Of a DNA stretch of 64,000 nucleotides, positions 42,178-50,066 are shown piece by piece. Position 1 is the stretch's first letter, and the number at the start of each line of letters is the position of its first letter. The translations under genes and the position numbers were made by a program. Origin of the DNA: CAYMRL01 sp964398985 (GTDB lineage Bacteria; Deinococcota; Deinococci; Deinococcales; Trueperaceae); NCBI GenBank assembly GCA_964398985.1, contig CAYNOS010000009.1, positions 1 through 64,000 on the forward strand, read 5' to 3'. The notes under the pieces were generated by a model, which was given only the letters and a program-made list of their open reading frames with translations, made no database searches and was not told where the DNA came from.

Positions 42178-42312
42178 CTTACCGCAAGCCGGGTCCTCGG
42201 ATGCCAGCAGCAGGAGTAGACTCTAGAGGAGAGGCGCCTCGCTGCGGGTTCGTCGGGCTCGACCCAAGCATCGACTGTCCACCGTTGTCGCAGGTGTCAA
42301 CCTGGAGGGACC

Positions 42313-43554
42313 ATGTACGACGCATTCTCAAGCCGGCTGGCCGGCCGCACGAGGACACTCACTTCCTCGGCCATCAGGGAGATCCTGAAGGTCGCGACTC
42401 GCCCTGACATCACCTCGTTCGCCGGCGGGCTTCCGGCGCCTGACTTGTTCCCAGTAGCCGAGCTGGCTGCGGCTGCTGAGCGCGCTCTCAGCCGCGAACC
42501 TACCAGGTCACTGCAGTACGGTCCCACCGATGGCATGCCCGAACTCCGGTCTTGGATCGCTGCGGAAGTGAGTCGTGCCGACGCTGCCGCATGGCGAGCT
42601 GCCGGCTTGGGCGAGCCGGCGCCTGTGACGCCGGACATGGTGATGATCACTACCGGGTCACAGCAGTCGCTCGACCTGATCGGCAAGCTGCTCATCGATG
42701 AGGGCGATCGAGTCGTGGTCGAGGCGCCAAGCTACCTGGGAGCATTGCAGGCGTTCACCCTTTACCAGCCTCGCTACGCCTCCGTGGCCATGGACGACGA
42801 CGGCGCCCTGGACGAGGATCTCCAGAGAGAGCTGACTCCGCACACCAAGCTCGCCTACCTGCTCCCGACCTTCCAGAACCCGACCGGCCGAACGATGGGC
42901 AGTGCGCGACGCCTTCGGGCTGCCGAAGCAGTGCGGGCCAGCGGCGTCCCGTTGGTCGAGGACGACCCGTACGGCGCCCTGTTCTACGACGGAGCGGCAC
43001 CGGGACCGAGTCTGCGGTCTCTCGCTCCCGAGCTGACCGTGGCACTGGGCACGTTCTCGAAGACGCTCGCGCCGGGTCTGAGGGTCGGGTGGCTGATCGG
43101 ACAGCCGGCGGTGCTGGCGCGTCTCATCCAGCTGAAGCAGTCCGCCGACCTGCACACCTCGAGTCTCGCTCAGTACGTCGCCTACGAGGCCGTCAGCGCC
43201 GGCATCCTCGATGACCACCTCGAGCGCCTGCGGGAGGTGTACGCCGAGCGCCGTGACGCGATGCTGCAGGCGATCGGTGAGGAGTTCCCCGAAGGGGTCT
43301 CCTGGACGCGACCGACTGGCGGGATGTTCGTTTGGGTCACACTTCCTGTGGGCCTCGACGCTGCCAGCCTGCTGCCGACTTGCGTCGAGCAGCAGCGCGT
43401 GGCCTTCGTGCCGGGGGCTCCGTTCCATGTCACCGGGGGTGGGCAAAACACCCTGCGACTCAACTTCACGCATGCGCCGCCTGCGGTCATCCGAGCGGGG
43501 GTCAGGGGCCTCGCCGAGGTCTTGCGGAAGGCGATGGCTTCGGTACCAGCCTAG
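42313..43554 (+). CDS. PLP aminotransferase, LysN/2-aminoadipate type
   Basis: 413-residue fold-type I aminotransferase closest to the LysN/MocR-catalytic group. The N-terminal ITSFAGGLPAPDLFP, LQYGPTDGMPELRSWIA, ITTGSQQSLDLIGKLLIDEGD, LPTFQNPTGRTM, and GTFSKTLAPGLRVGW (Lys near 250 binds PLP) are diagnostic. In Thermus LysN transaminates 2-aminoadipate in lysine synthesis; others act on branched or aromatic amino acids. GGAGGG precedes ATG. No other lysine-pathway gene is in the window, so the substrate is tentative. Confidence 0.9.
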   Translation: MYDAFSSRLAGRTRTLTSSAIREILKVATRPDITSFAGGLPAPDLFPVAELAAAAERALSREPTRSLQYGPTDGMPELRSWIAAEVSRADAAAWRAAGLGEPAPVTPDMVMITTGSQQSLDLIGKLLIDEGDRVVVEAPSYLGALQAFTLYQPRYASVAMDDDGALDEDLQRELTPHTKLAYLLPTFQNPTGRTMGSARRLRAAEAVRASGVPLVEDDPYGALFYDGAAPGPSLRSLAPELTVALGTFSKTLAPGLRVGWLIGQPAVLARLIQLKQSADLHTSSLAQYVAYEAVSAGILDDHLERLREVYAERRDAMLQAIGEEFPEGVSWTRPTGGMFVWVTLPVGLDAASLLPTCVEQQRVAFVPGAPFHVTGGGQNTLRLNFTHAPPAVIRAGVRGLAEVLRKAMASVPA

Positions 43555-43588
43555 CTGCGGCCACCGGCTGCCAGCGTCGGCCGGGGAG

Positions 43589-44722
43589 CTAGTCCCAGTC
43601 GGTCACGCTAGCGGCCAGCTTCCGTCGGTCGGATCTTGCGTAACGACGCGCCATGTCGAGCGTGGCGTGACGTAGGTGGTCCTGCACCAGGCCGAGGTCT
43701 CCCGTGCGCTGGTACAGGCGCGTTCCGGCACTGTGCCTGAGGGCGTGCACGCCCTTGAAAGTGACCTCGGCACGTACGCACACTTTGCGGAGCCGGTTGT
43801 AGACACCGAACTGACTGCGTAGCTCCAGCACCGCCTCGCCTCTGATCCCGCGCGCCTCCTGTGCGCGCCGGTACGTCAACAGCGCCGACGAGAGCTTGAC
43901 GCTCATTACCACCGTTGCTGCCTTGCCGCCTTTGCCTCGCGCCACCAAGAGCTCGCCGGACCGGTGGTCGACATCACCCCAGGTGAGCGCCAGCATCTCG
44001 CTCACCCGCAGCCCCGCGTGCGATCCCAGGAGCAAGATCACGCGCTCTTGCTGGTCCCTGGTGGCGTCGAGGAGCCGGCTCAGTTCGGTCTCGCTGTAGA
44101 TTCGGGCGCCGGGGTTGTCGGCGAGGGACGCGCGCGGCTTGCCTAGCTTGACGGCCCGGAATGGATCCGCTTCGGTGGCGCCTGCCCAAGCGAGGGCGTC
44201 GTACAGGACTCTAGCGGCAGCTACCCGGAGCGACACCGTGGCGCGGGCCAGAGGACCCCTCTTGGCTCGACGGCCCCGCCCCGAAGGCTTGGTCTCGATG
44301 CCAACTTCACCCGCGAGCATCCGCTGGACGTAGTCGCTACCGGCGTCACGTCCGGGCCGCAGCAGGTTCTCGCCGGACCAAGCCACCAGTAGCGCTTCGA
44401 GTCCGCGCCGATAGGCTCGTAGCGTGTGCCTGCTGGTGTCGACTCCGCGTGTGCCGTTGAGCGTGAGATAGGCTTCCATCAGCTCCCAAAGGCTTTCGAC
44501 GTCGCGCTCGGCAGCCGCCGTGACCGCGTAGCGGCGAAGCTGCTGATCGGACAGGCGGCGCAGCCGTTCGACGCGCTGCAGGCGCGTAGCCATCGATAGC
44601 TCGAGGGAGCTGACGGCAGCCGGCTCAAGGCCTGGCTCCAGTTCCGGCACCCCCGACGACGCCTGGGACGTCGCCTGAGACGTCTCCTGCCCAAGGATTT
44701 CCGCGTCTGGACGAGACTTCAC
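43589..44722 (-). CDS. Tyrosine recombinase / XerC-D-like integrase
   Basis: 377-residue tyrosine recombinase. The core-binding domain is about 75-180. The catalytic domain has GLRVSEMLALTWGDVD (Arg I near 240), a Lys in ARGKGGKAATV, HALRHSAGTRLY (His-x-x-Arg), HLRHATLDMARRYA (His/Trp position, and the nucleophile Tyr in RRYA near 363). A low-complexity, acidic N-terminal region of about 50 residues precedes it. It could resolve chromosome dimers or act on a mobile element, but no att duplication or cargo was seen. It is divergent from the Fur gene. GTG 44722 follows TAGGCT by 6 nt. Confidence 0.88.
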   Translation of the reverse strand: MKSRPDAEILGQETSQATSQASSGVPELEPGLEPAAVSSLELSMATRLQRVERLRRLSDQQLRRYAVTAAAERDVESLWELMEAYLTLNGTRGVDTSRHTLRAYRRGLEALLVAWSGENLLRPGRDAGSDYVQRMLAGEVGIETKPSGRGRRAKRGPLARATVSLRVAAARVLYDALAWAGATEADPFRAVKLGKPRASLADNPGARIYSETELSRLLDATRDQQERVILLLGSHAGLRVSEMLALTWGDVDHRSGELLVARGKGGKAATVVMSVKLSSALLTYRRAQEARGIRGEAVLELRSQFGVYNRLRKVCVRAEVTFKGVHALRHSAGTRLYQRTGDLGLVQDHLRHATLDMARRYARSDRRKLAASVTDWD

Positions 44723-44728
44723 TCCTGG

Positions 44729-44734
44729 AGCCTA
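44729..44734 (-). promoter_or_regulatory. -10 box of the recombinase gene (leaderless type)
   Basis: TAGGCT on the minus strand is 6 nt before the GTG at 44722. The N6 contains AGGA but at contact distance with the start. Confidence 0.45.
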
Positions 44735-44820
44735 ACTGCCGGCAAAGGCGCCGGAAGTGACGGGGCTCGCATTATCAAATGTTGTTGGACGGCGTACCCT
44801 CACCACCGTCCGCCGCTGCT

Positions 44821-44836
44821 TGAGAACCCATTCTCA
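44821..44836 (+). promoter_or_regulatory. Candidate Fur/Zur box
   Basis: TGAGAA-CCCA-TTCTCA is a perfect 6-bp inverted repeat. It lies just upstream of the -10 box TAGAGT (44842-44847) of the Fur-family gene, in a position to block its promoter. Binding by the protein is inferred. Confidence 0.6.
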
Positions 44837-44852
44837 CCTGCTAGAGTTAGGG

Positions 44853-45251
44853 GTGTCCCGAACGACGAACCAGCAGCGAACCGTTCTCGCCGTCCTGAAC
44901 GAGGCTCCTGGCCCTCTCACGGCGCATGAGGTGTTCGACCGTGCGCGCGCCTCGCTGAAGGGGATAGGCTTGGCGACCGTCTACCGCAACCTCGGATCGC
45001 TCGAGTCCAAGGGCGAGATCGTTTCGGTTCACCTGCCCCAGGACCCCGTCCGCTTTGAACCTGCTGGGCGGCAGCACCATCATCACTTTCGTTGCAGGGA
45101 GTGCCTGACGGTCTTCGAGCTGCGAGACGACTGCCCGGTGCCGGGGTTGGAAGGTACGACGCTTCCCGGCGGACTCAAGGTGACCGGCCACGAACTCCTG
45201 CTGCTCGGCATCTGCAGCGCTTGTCAAAGCTCACCGGCCAACAACCTGTAG
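44853..45251 (+). CDS. Fur-family metalloregulator (Zur/PerR/Fur)
   Basis: 132-residue ferric uptake regulator family protein. The N-terminal winged helix has LNEAPGPLTAHEVFDRAR and GIGLATVYRNLGSLESKGEI. The dimerisation domain has QHHHHFRCRECLTVFEL and a C-terminal CSAC, which form the structural zinc site with Cys-x-x-Cys pairs. Whether it senses iron, zinc or peroxide cannot be decided from the sequence. GTG 44853 is chosen because TAGAGT lies 5 nt upstream. A palindrome overlaps the promoter, pointing to self-regulation. Confidence 0.88.
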   Translation: MSRTTNQQRTVLAVLNEAPGPLTAHEVFDRARASLKGIGLATVYRNLGSLESKGEIVSVHLPQDPVRFEPAGRQHHHHFRCRECLTVFELRDDCPVPGLEGTTLPGGLKVTGHELLLLGICSACQSSPANNL

Positions 45252-45314
45252 GCTGGGGGAGCAGGCCGTTCCGGCCAGGCGGCTCACGCGCCCGAGAGCG
45301 CTTCTGGAGGAGAT

Positions 45315-45800
45315 ATGCCGACCGACCCAGCAGCGGAACTGAGTGAACTCGAGTTGGACGCTCTTTGGACGATCTACGAGGGCCACAGCCTAGTGATCGA
45401 GACGCCGCAGAGCGACGACCTGGACCCAAGCGCGAATGCGATTCTCTCGGTCGCCTACGACGAGGCCGACGAGGCTATCGCCGAGGCCGCTGAGATCCCG
45501 ATGGATACCGTCGAACGCCTCATCGCGATGGGATTCCTCGAACGCAGCGATGACGGCCCGGTTCTCGATGCCACCAGTTGGTACGACGATGAGCTTGGCT
45601 GCGAGGTTCACGCCGAGGAGTACGTGTTGAGCCGCCTCGGGCAGCAGGTCGTCGACGCTACCGCCGACGGACCTGGGGAGTTGGGCGACTTCCTCGACGA
45701 AGACGAGGATGACGACGAGGACTGGGACGACGACGAAGACCTCGATGATGAGTTCGGAGACGAACTAAGCGACGACGACGACGAGGACGAGGACCTCTAG
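45315..45800 (+). CDS. Unrecognised protein with winged-helix-like start and acidic tail
   Basis: 161-residue protein. Residues about 10-110 look helical with a winged-helix feel (LELDALWTIYEG, VERLIAMGFLERSDDGPVL, LSRLGQQVVD). Residues about 118-161 are almost entirely Asp and Glu. The order of a small helix-turn-helix domain and a long acidic tail resembles the Gram-positive RNA polymerase delta subunit (RpoE), but no sequence homology is claimed. It could also be a DNA-mimic or histone-like chaperone. GGAGGAG precedes ATG. It follows the Fur gene by 63 bp and may be cotranscribed. Confidence 0.75.
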   Translation: MPTDPAAELSELELDALWTIYEGHSLVIETPQSDDLDPSANAILSVAYDEADEAIAEAAEIPMDTVERLIAMGFLERSDDGPVLDATSWYDDELGCEVHAEEYVLSRLGQQVVDATADGPGELGDFLDEDEDDDEDWDDDEDLDDEFGDELSDDDDEDEDL

Positions 45801-45882
45801 CCGCCGGGGCGACACCACTACAGTCAAGGACTCTGCGCTGAGGAGCTCGAGCACTTGTCATCGAGGCTCTGCAATTGCATTT

Positions 45883-45898
45883 GATAAGACACCTTATC
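45883..45898. promoter_or_regulatory. AT-rich palindrome upstream of the GntR gene
   Basis: GATAAG-ACAC-CTTATC is a perfect inverted repeat inside an AT-rich island (45871-45926) in a GC-rich genome. A TACCAT box follows at 45917-45922. It may be the operator and promoter of the downstream regulator. Confidence 0.5.
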
Positions 45899-45926
45899 TT
45901 ATTGCATATGCACCCATACCATATAC

Positions 45927-46115
45927 GTGCTGCCAGCTCTCGGCCAACCGCTTGCGCCCAAACCATCACAAGACGCATATTCACGGCGCCGGCTGTGCAC
46001 GCTGAGTCTGCCGACCGGTGAGATCGTCGAGGCTGGCCCGCGCTTGACTTCTCGCCAAGACGACCCCTACGCTGAGCCCGTGGTTCGACCACTGGTATAC
46101 CCGGGAGACGCTTAA
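45927..46115 (+). CDS. Possible 62-residue small ORF upstream of gntR
   Basis: GTG 45927 lies 4 nt after a TACCAT box. The frame runs 62 codons and ends TAA one base before the gntR GTG. No known domain is seen; the sequence is basic near the N-terminus and Pro/Asp-containing later. Its tight junction with gntR suggests coupling, but expression is unproven. Confidence 0.35.
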   Translation: MLPALGQPLAPKPSQDAYSRRRLCTLSLPTGEIVEAGPRLTSRQDDPYAEPVVRPLVYPGDA

Positions 46116-46116
46116 G

Positions 46117-46764
46117 GTGGCGAGCGCTTCCGCTCGCACGCGCGGAGCCGCGCTGGAGCAGGCACTCGCAGCCCTCGAGAACTACTTGTCGCTGGTGGAA
46201 CCAGGCTCCTTGCTTCCGTCAGAGAGGACCCTGTCCAAGCACTTCGGAGTCTCTCGCACCACGCTGAGGAGCGCCATCGCCGAACTCGCCGTCAAAGGCA
46301 GGCTGGAGATCAGGCATGGCACAGGGACAGTCGTCTTGTCGCCCCCGCGAGCTGCCGACCTGCGAGGCGCTCCCGCCGCCCATCGGGCGCCGCCCCCCAG
46401 GGATTGGCTCGAGATCTGTCACCTCGTCTTGGCTCCGCTGGCTGGTCTGGCCGCCAGGCGGGCCACGCCAGATCTACATGAGGCACTGGACCGTGCTGCC
46501 TCCCGCACCGCCGAGGAGTTCCATGAGGAGCTCGCCGCAGCCACCGGCAACGCGGCGGCCCCGGAGCTGCTGGCTTGGCTTCGCGAAGGCGTCGCAGAGT
46601 CGATGGTCGTTGCTGTGCCCGAGCGCTCCGTCGGCAGAGAGCGCCTGCACGTCGACCTGCGGCGTGCCGTCGTCTCCGCGATCGCCGTCGGGGACGCCGC
46701 GGCCGCCGAAGGAGCGATGGCCGTCTATCTCGAGACCTATCTCAGCCCGGTACGACCACCTTAG
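46117..46764 (+). CDS. GntR-family transcriptional regulator (FadR-like)
   Basis: 215-residue regulator. The N-terminal GntR winged helix (about 10-75) has SLLPSERTLSKHFGVSRTTLRSAIAELAVKGRLEIRHGTGTVV. The C-terminal helical domain (about 95-210) is FadR/FCD-like, with metal-ligand type residues not clearly assigned. GTG 46117 directly follows a small ORF; GGGAG is present about 9 nt upstream. The effector and targets are unknown. It is convergent with the next gene. Confidence 0.85.
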   Translation: MASASARTRGAALEQALAALENYLSLVEPGSLLPSERTLSKHFGVSRTTLRSAIAELAVKGRLEIRHGTGTVVLSPPRAADLRGAPAAHRAPPPRDWLEICHLVLAPLAGLAARRATPDLHEALDRAASRTAEEFHEELAAATGNAAAPELLAWLREGVAESMVVAVPERSVGRERLHVDLRRAVVSAIAVGDAAAAEGAMAVYLETYLSPVRPP

Positions 46765-46771
46765 ATGGGCG

Positions 46772-48379
46772 TCACGGCCCGGCGGCGCGTCTGATCATGT
46801 AGGCGCCGGGCCTGATCTGGTTGAAGCGGTCGCGGTCCTCTGACAGCCGCTCCATCGCCCTCTCGGCCAACGCCAGCTCCAGGCCGAGTTCGTTCGCGAG
46901 CGTCACCGTCTGCACTATCGCCGGAGTCTGGGGCCGCAACAGATACTTGTTGATCTGAGGCAGCACGTCGTCGACACGCAGTGGCTGATCCGAGGACACG
47001 CTGATGGTCTCCGTCTGCTCGCCGGCGTCCGCGGACCGCAGCGGAGCGACCCTGACTTCGCCGCGGGCGAGCGCCTCGCTGACCGGGTCAGCTGGTCTCG
47101 TGGCACTCCGGTCGCCCGTGGTCGCACGCGTCGGAACGTCTTCCGCCGGAACCGTCAGCGGGGTGACCTCGCGCTGCACAGGGCGAGCTGGAGTGTTGCC
47201 GCGCGCGGCTTTCCGCCACAGCGCCGAGGGCCGCACATCCGCTGGCCGCTCCTGAGGGTCCTGCAGGAACGCTTCGAACGCCTGATGCTCGTGGTGCGAC
47301 GCAGCCGCAGAACCCACAGACACAGCTTCAGCGACAGGACTTTCGACGGGCGCCGACGGATTGACCGGGAGTTGAGCGGCCTTGGCCGATGCGGCCGGCA
47401 GCTCTTGTGGCGAGACCGACTCCTCAGCCGCCAAAACCAAGGCTGGCTGCTCGGAAACCGCTTCGCGCGGAATGAAGTCCTCCTCGGTGATCTGCTCAGG
47501 TGCACCCTGGCCAACCGGTCGCGCTGCACCGCGATCGGACCAGAAGCGGACACCGAAGCGCGCCAGAAGGGGGCTTGGGGTGCGGCGCGCCGCCGCCTGA
47601 TCGGCGACTACGGCAGCGGAGCTCCCGCGAACCTCGACCGGCAGGCTGGGCCGGCCGCCGCCATCGCGCGGCGCTGCGATCGCCTCCGGGGCAGCAGTGT
47701 CGGCCGACACCACGACATCCTCGGTGGTTACGGCGTGGTTAGTGCTGCCTCGTCCGCGGTGGACGACTCGCACGTTCGTGAGCCGGTCGGCTTCCGTGGC
47801 GCCCGGCTTGACTGACTCTCGCGAGACGCTGTCGAGCGGCGCCCACGCGTTGGTCGAACCTCTGGCCTGTCGCTGCGCGTCCGGCTGCATCTCCGCTTCG
47901 TCGGTCCGTTCGGAGGGCTGCGCAGCGATGCGCACCTTGCGCACGGCCCTGACCACCGGTGAGGATTCCTCGTACGTGACCGTCACGGGCGCGGCACCCG
48001 CTGGCCTCCTGGCCTCAGCGCGACCCGCTGCCTGGGGGTGGCTGGCTTCGTTCGACTTGGGGCGCTCGCGGCGTTCGGCGACGAGCTTGAGGCTCGGAAC
48101 GCCGTTGCTGGAGCCTTCGAACGACATCCGCAATCGGTCATTGGCTCGCAGACCCTGCGTCTCGAAGAACTGCTTCAGCCCCGCAAGGGTTCGCGGTCTA
48201 CTGAAAGCCAGTTCCACCTCTCCCCCACCGGCGAGAGCCTTGACAGGTCCTTCTTCGAAGTAGCCGACGATCTTGGCAGGCAGTTGCAGAGCGCCCGTGC
48301 GGACGCAGACTGAGGTCAAGTCGAGGACGAACTCGTTCACTTCAAACACCACCCAACCCTCGAGCAAAGGGCTATACAT
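46772..48379 (-). CDS. Unrecognised protein: structured ends joined by a long disordered linker
   Basis: About 535 residues, not recognised. The N-terminal 100 residues are ordered and beta-rich (EFVLDLTSVCVRTG, EVELAFSRPRTLAGLKQFFE, NDRLRMSFEG). The next roughly 330 residues are low-complexity, rich in Ala, Pro, Glu and Arg. The last 80 residues look like a winged helix (DDVLPQINKYLL, QTVTLANELGLELALAERAMERLSEDRDRF). A nucleic-acid-binding role is possible. ATG 48379 is listed; GTG 48349 or 48352, after GAGGG, is also plausible, because TATAGC follows the ATG. It is convergent with gntR. Confidence 0.65.
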   Translation of the reverse strand: MYSPLLEGWVVFEVNEFVLDLTSVCVRTGALQLPAKIVGYFEEGPVKALAGGGEVELAFSRPRTLAGLKQFFETQGLRANDRLRMSFEGSSNGVPSLKLVAERRERPKSNEASHPQAAGRAEARRPAGAAPVTVTYEESSPVVRAVRKVRIAAQPSERTDEAEMQPDAQRQARGSTNAWAPLDSVSRESVKPGATEADRLTNVRVVHRGRGSTNHAVTTEDVVVSADTAAPEAIAAPRDGGGRPSLPVEVRGSSAAVVADQAAARRTPSPLLARFGVRFWSDRGAARPVGQGAPEQITEEDFIPREAVSEQPALVLAAEESVSPQELPAASAKAAQLPVNPSAPVESPVAEAVSVGSAAASHHEHQAFEAFLQDPQERPADVRPSALWRKAARGNTPARPVQREVTPLTVPAEDVPTRATTGDRSATRPADPVSEALARGEVRVAPLRSADAGEQTETISVSSDQPLRVDDVLPQINKYLLRPQTPAIVQTVTLANELGLELALAERAMERLSEDRDRFNQIRPGAYMIRRAAGP

Positions 48380-48519
48380 CCCGGTCTGCCTTGCATTGCT
48401 ACACAATGTCACATCTGAGCCGCGGGTGGGTCAAGTCAGCTCGTTAGCAGCGCGATCTTCTGGGACGGCCGGCCACATTGTGGCGTTGCATCACTATATG
48501 CGTCGTTGCTCCGGACCGC

Positions 48520-48915
48520 TCACGGACCGACGAATACCAGCACGCCGCGCACCAAGGCGTTGCCGCCTTCCGAGAGGTAGACCTGGAGTTCCCCGTAGTT
48601 CCCGGTTTCGAACCGCAGGGTCACGGACCAGACACCGTTCGCCGCGCGCCAACCATCGGTTGAGAGGCCGGCCGACCGGTAGTCGTCAATGACCTCCTCG
48701 AGTTGCGTGGCGAGATAGGAGGGACCCGCGAGCGTCACAGTGAAGCAGACGTCGAACGACGCGATCGCCCCAACGCATTCGGCGACCTCCGCGCCAAACG
48801 CAGTCAGAAGGTCGTTGGCTACGACTCCATAAGGAGTGGCAAGTAGCCGGTCCTTCGCGTGTGCGCCCGGAAGCCACAGGCTCAGCGCGGTCAAGAGGGT
48901 GAGGCAGCGTCGCAA
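48520..48915 (-). CDS. Exported hypothetical protein
   Basis: 131-residue protein with a signal peptide (about 1-20, LTLLTALSLWLPGAHA). The mature part is short and beta-prone, with two cysteines (AECVGAIASFDVCF) that could form a disulfide. The start codon is TTG 48915, with weak GAGG upstream. No family is recognised. Confidence 0.6.
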   Translation of the reverse strand: MRRCLTLLTALSLWLPGAHAKDRLLATPYGVVANDLLTAFGAEVAECVGAIASFDVCFTVTLAGPSYLATQLEEVIDDYRSAGLSTDGWRAANGVWSVTLRFETGNYGELQVYLSEGGNALVRGVLVFVGP

Positions 48916-49017
48916 GCGGGGGGAACCTCGCGTTCACCAGATGCTAACAGCCCGTCCGGCCACCTGGCACGTTGCCCCGCCGGCCGGCCCCAAACCGGTC
49001 CTGACACGAGCAAGTGG

Positions 49018-49023
49018 TAGCGT
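49018..49023 (+). promoter_or_regulatory. -10 box of the DnaQ-like gene (leaderless type)
   Basis: TAGCGT is 5 nt before ATG 49029. It argues against the upstream in-frame GTG at 49014, which lies before the box. Confidence 0.45.
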
Positions 49024-49028
49024 CTGGA

Positions 49029-49985
49029 ATGCCGCAGGCAACGTCCGGTGAGGGTGAAACTGCGCTCCTCGAAGAAGGAAACTTGGAGGAGGCTCGCAGG
49101 CTACTCGAGAGCAGTGGGCGCTACCGGGTCCTGGAGAGGTTGGACAAGCCCACGACCTTCGCGCCCGGCATCGAGCCCACGCCTCCGCTGTTCACCGGGC
49201 TCTACCTGGACGTCGAGACCACAGGCATCGACAGCGCAGATCAGATCATCCAGCTCGGGTGTCTCGAGTTCGAGTACGACGCCGCCGGCAGAATCCATGC
49301 CGTCCTCGATGAGATCGACGAGTACGAGGATCCTGGCCGGCCGATCCCCCCAGAGATCACACGTCTCACGGGCATCACGGACGCGGATGTGGCGGGCAAG
49401 AGGATCGACGAAGACAGGGTCGGTTCCGCCTTGCAGCGCGCGAACCTCGTGATCGCGCACAACGCGTCCTTCGACAGGCCATTCGTCGAGCGGCGCCTGC
49501 CTGACTTCGAGAACGCGTACTGGGCCTGTTCGATCAGCGATGTCGACTGGCGCTCGGAGGGCTTCGCCAGCAGCAAGCTGGAGTGGCTGGCCTACCAGCA
49601 CGGGTTCTTCTTCGAGGGACACAGGGCCACCATCGACTGCCTGGCGGGTGTGCGACTGCTTGCGCTCGAGTTGCCAAAGAGCGGACAGACCGCCATGGCC
49701 AAGCTTCGGTCCTGCGCCCAGAAGCGCACCGTGCGGCTCTGGGCGGTGGGCTCTTCGTTCGACAGCAAGGAGGCCCTGCGCCGACGTGGCTACCGTTGGA
49801 ACGCAGAAGGCAAGGTGTGGTGGCGCGATCTGACGGCCGACGACCACGAGGCCGAACTCGAGTGGTTGAGCGCCAACGCCTACGGCGGCCGCCGCCGGCC
49901 CCTCCCCTACTTCGGCTACGACGCCAAGCTCCGCTACTCCGCCCGCGTGCCGCTCGGGTACTCGCCCACCACGGACGTCCGCTAG
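49029..49985 (+). CDS. DnaQ-family 3'-5' exonuclease with C-terminal extension
   Basis: 318-residue DEDDh exonuclease. FTGLYLDVETTGIDSADQIIQLG carries the first Asp-Glu (near 61-63), LVIAHNASFDRPFVERRLPDF the second Asp, and EGHRATIDCLAGVRLL the His and last Asp. A C-terminal module (about 225-318) has FDSKEALRRRGYRWNAEGKVWWRDL, a segment that recurs in a subset of such exonucleases and may bind nucleic acid. The likely role is DNA repair or RNA trimming rather than the replicative epsilon subunit. It is convergent with polX, 81 bp away. Confidence 0.88.
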   Translation: MPQATSGEGETALLEEGNLEEARRLLESSGRYRVLERLDKPTTFAPGIEPTPPLFTGLYLDVETTGIDSADQIIQLGCLEFEYDAAGRIHAVLDEIDEYEDPGRPIPPEITRLTGITDADVAGKRIDEDRVGSALQRANLVIAHNASFDRPFVERRLPDFENAYWACSISDVDWRSEGFASSKLEWLAYQHGFFFEGHRATIDCLAGVRLLALELPKSGQTAMAKLRSCAQKRTVRLWAVGSSFDSKEALRRRGYRWNAEGKVWWRDLTADDHEAELEWLSANAYGGRRRPLPYFGYDAKLRYSARVPLGYSPTTDVR

Positions 49986-50066
49986 CTTCCTCGAACCCCC
50001 GCCATAGCGATATTGCGTGCGCTACTGCGCAAGCAGCGCCTCGAGAGGCCGTACCCCAGACGGCCG

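Noticed and set aside
43589..44722. Integrated element bounded by att sites around the tyrosine recombinase
   Set aside because: Neighbouring genes are regulators and an aminotransferase. No flanking direct repeat, tRNA target or phage gene was found by eye.
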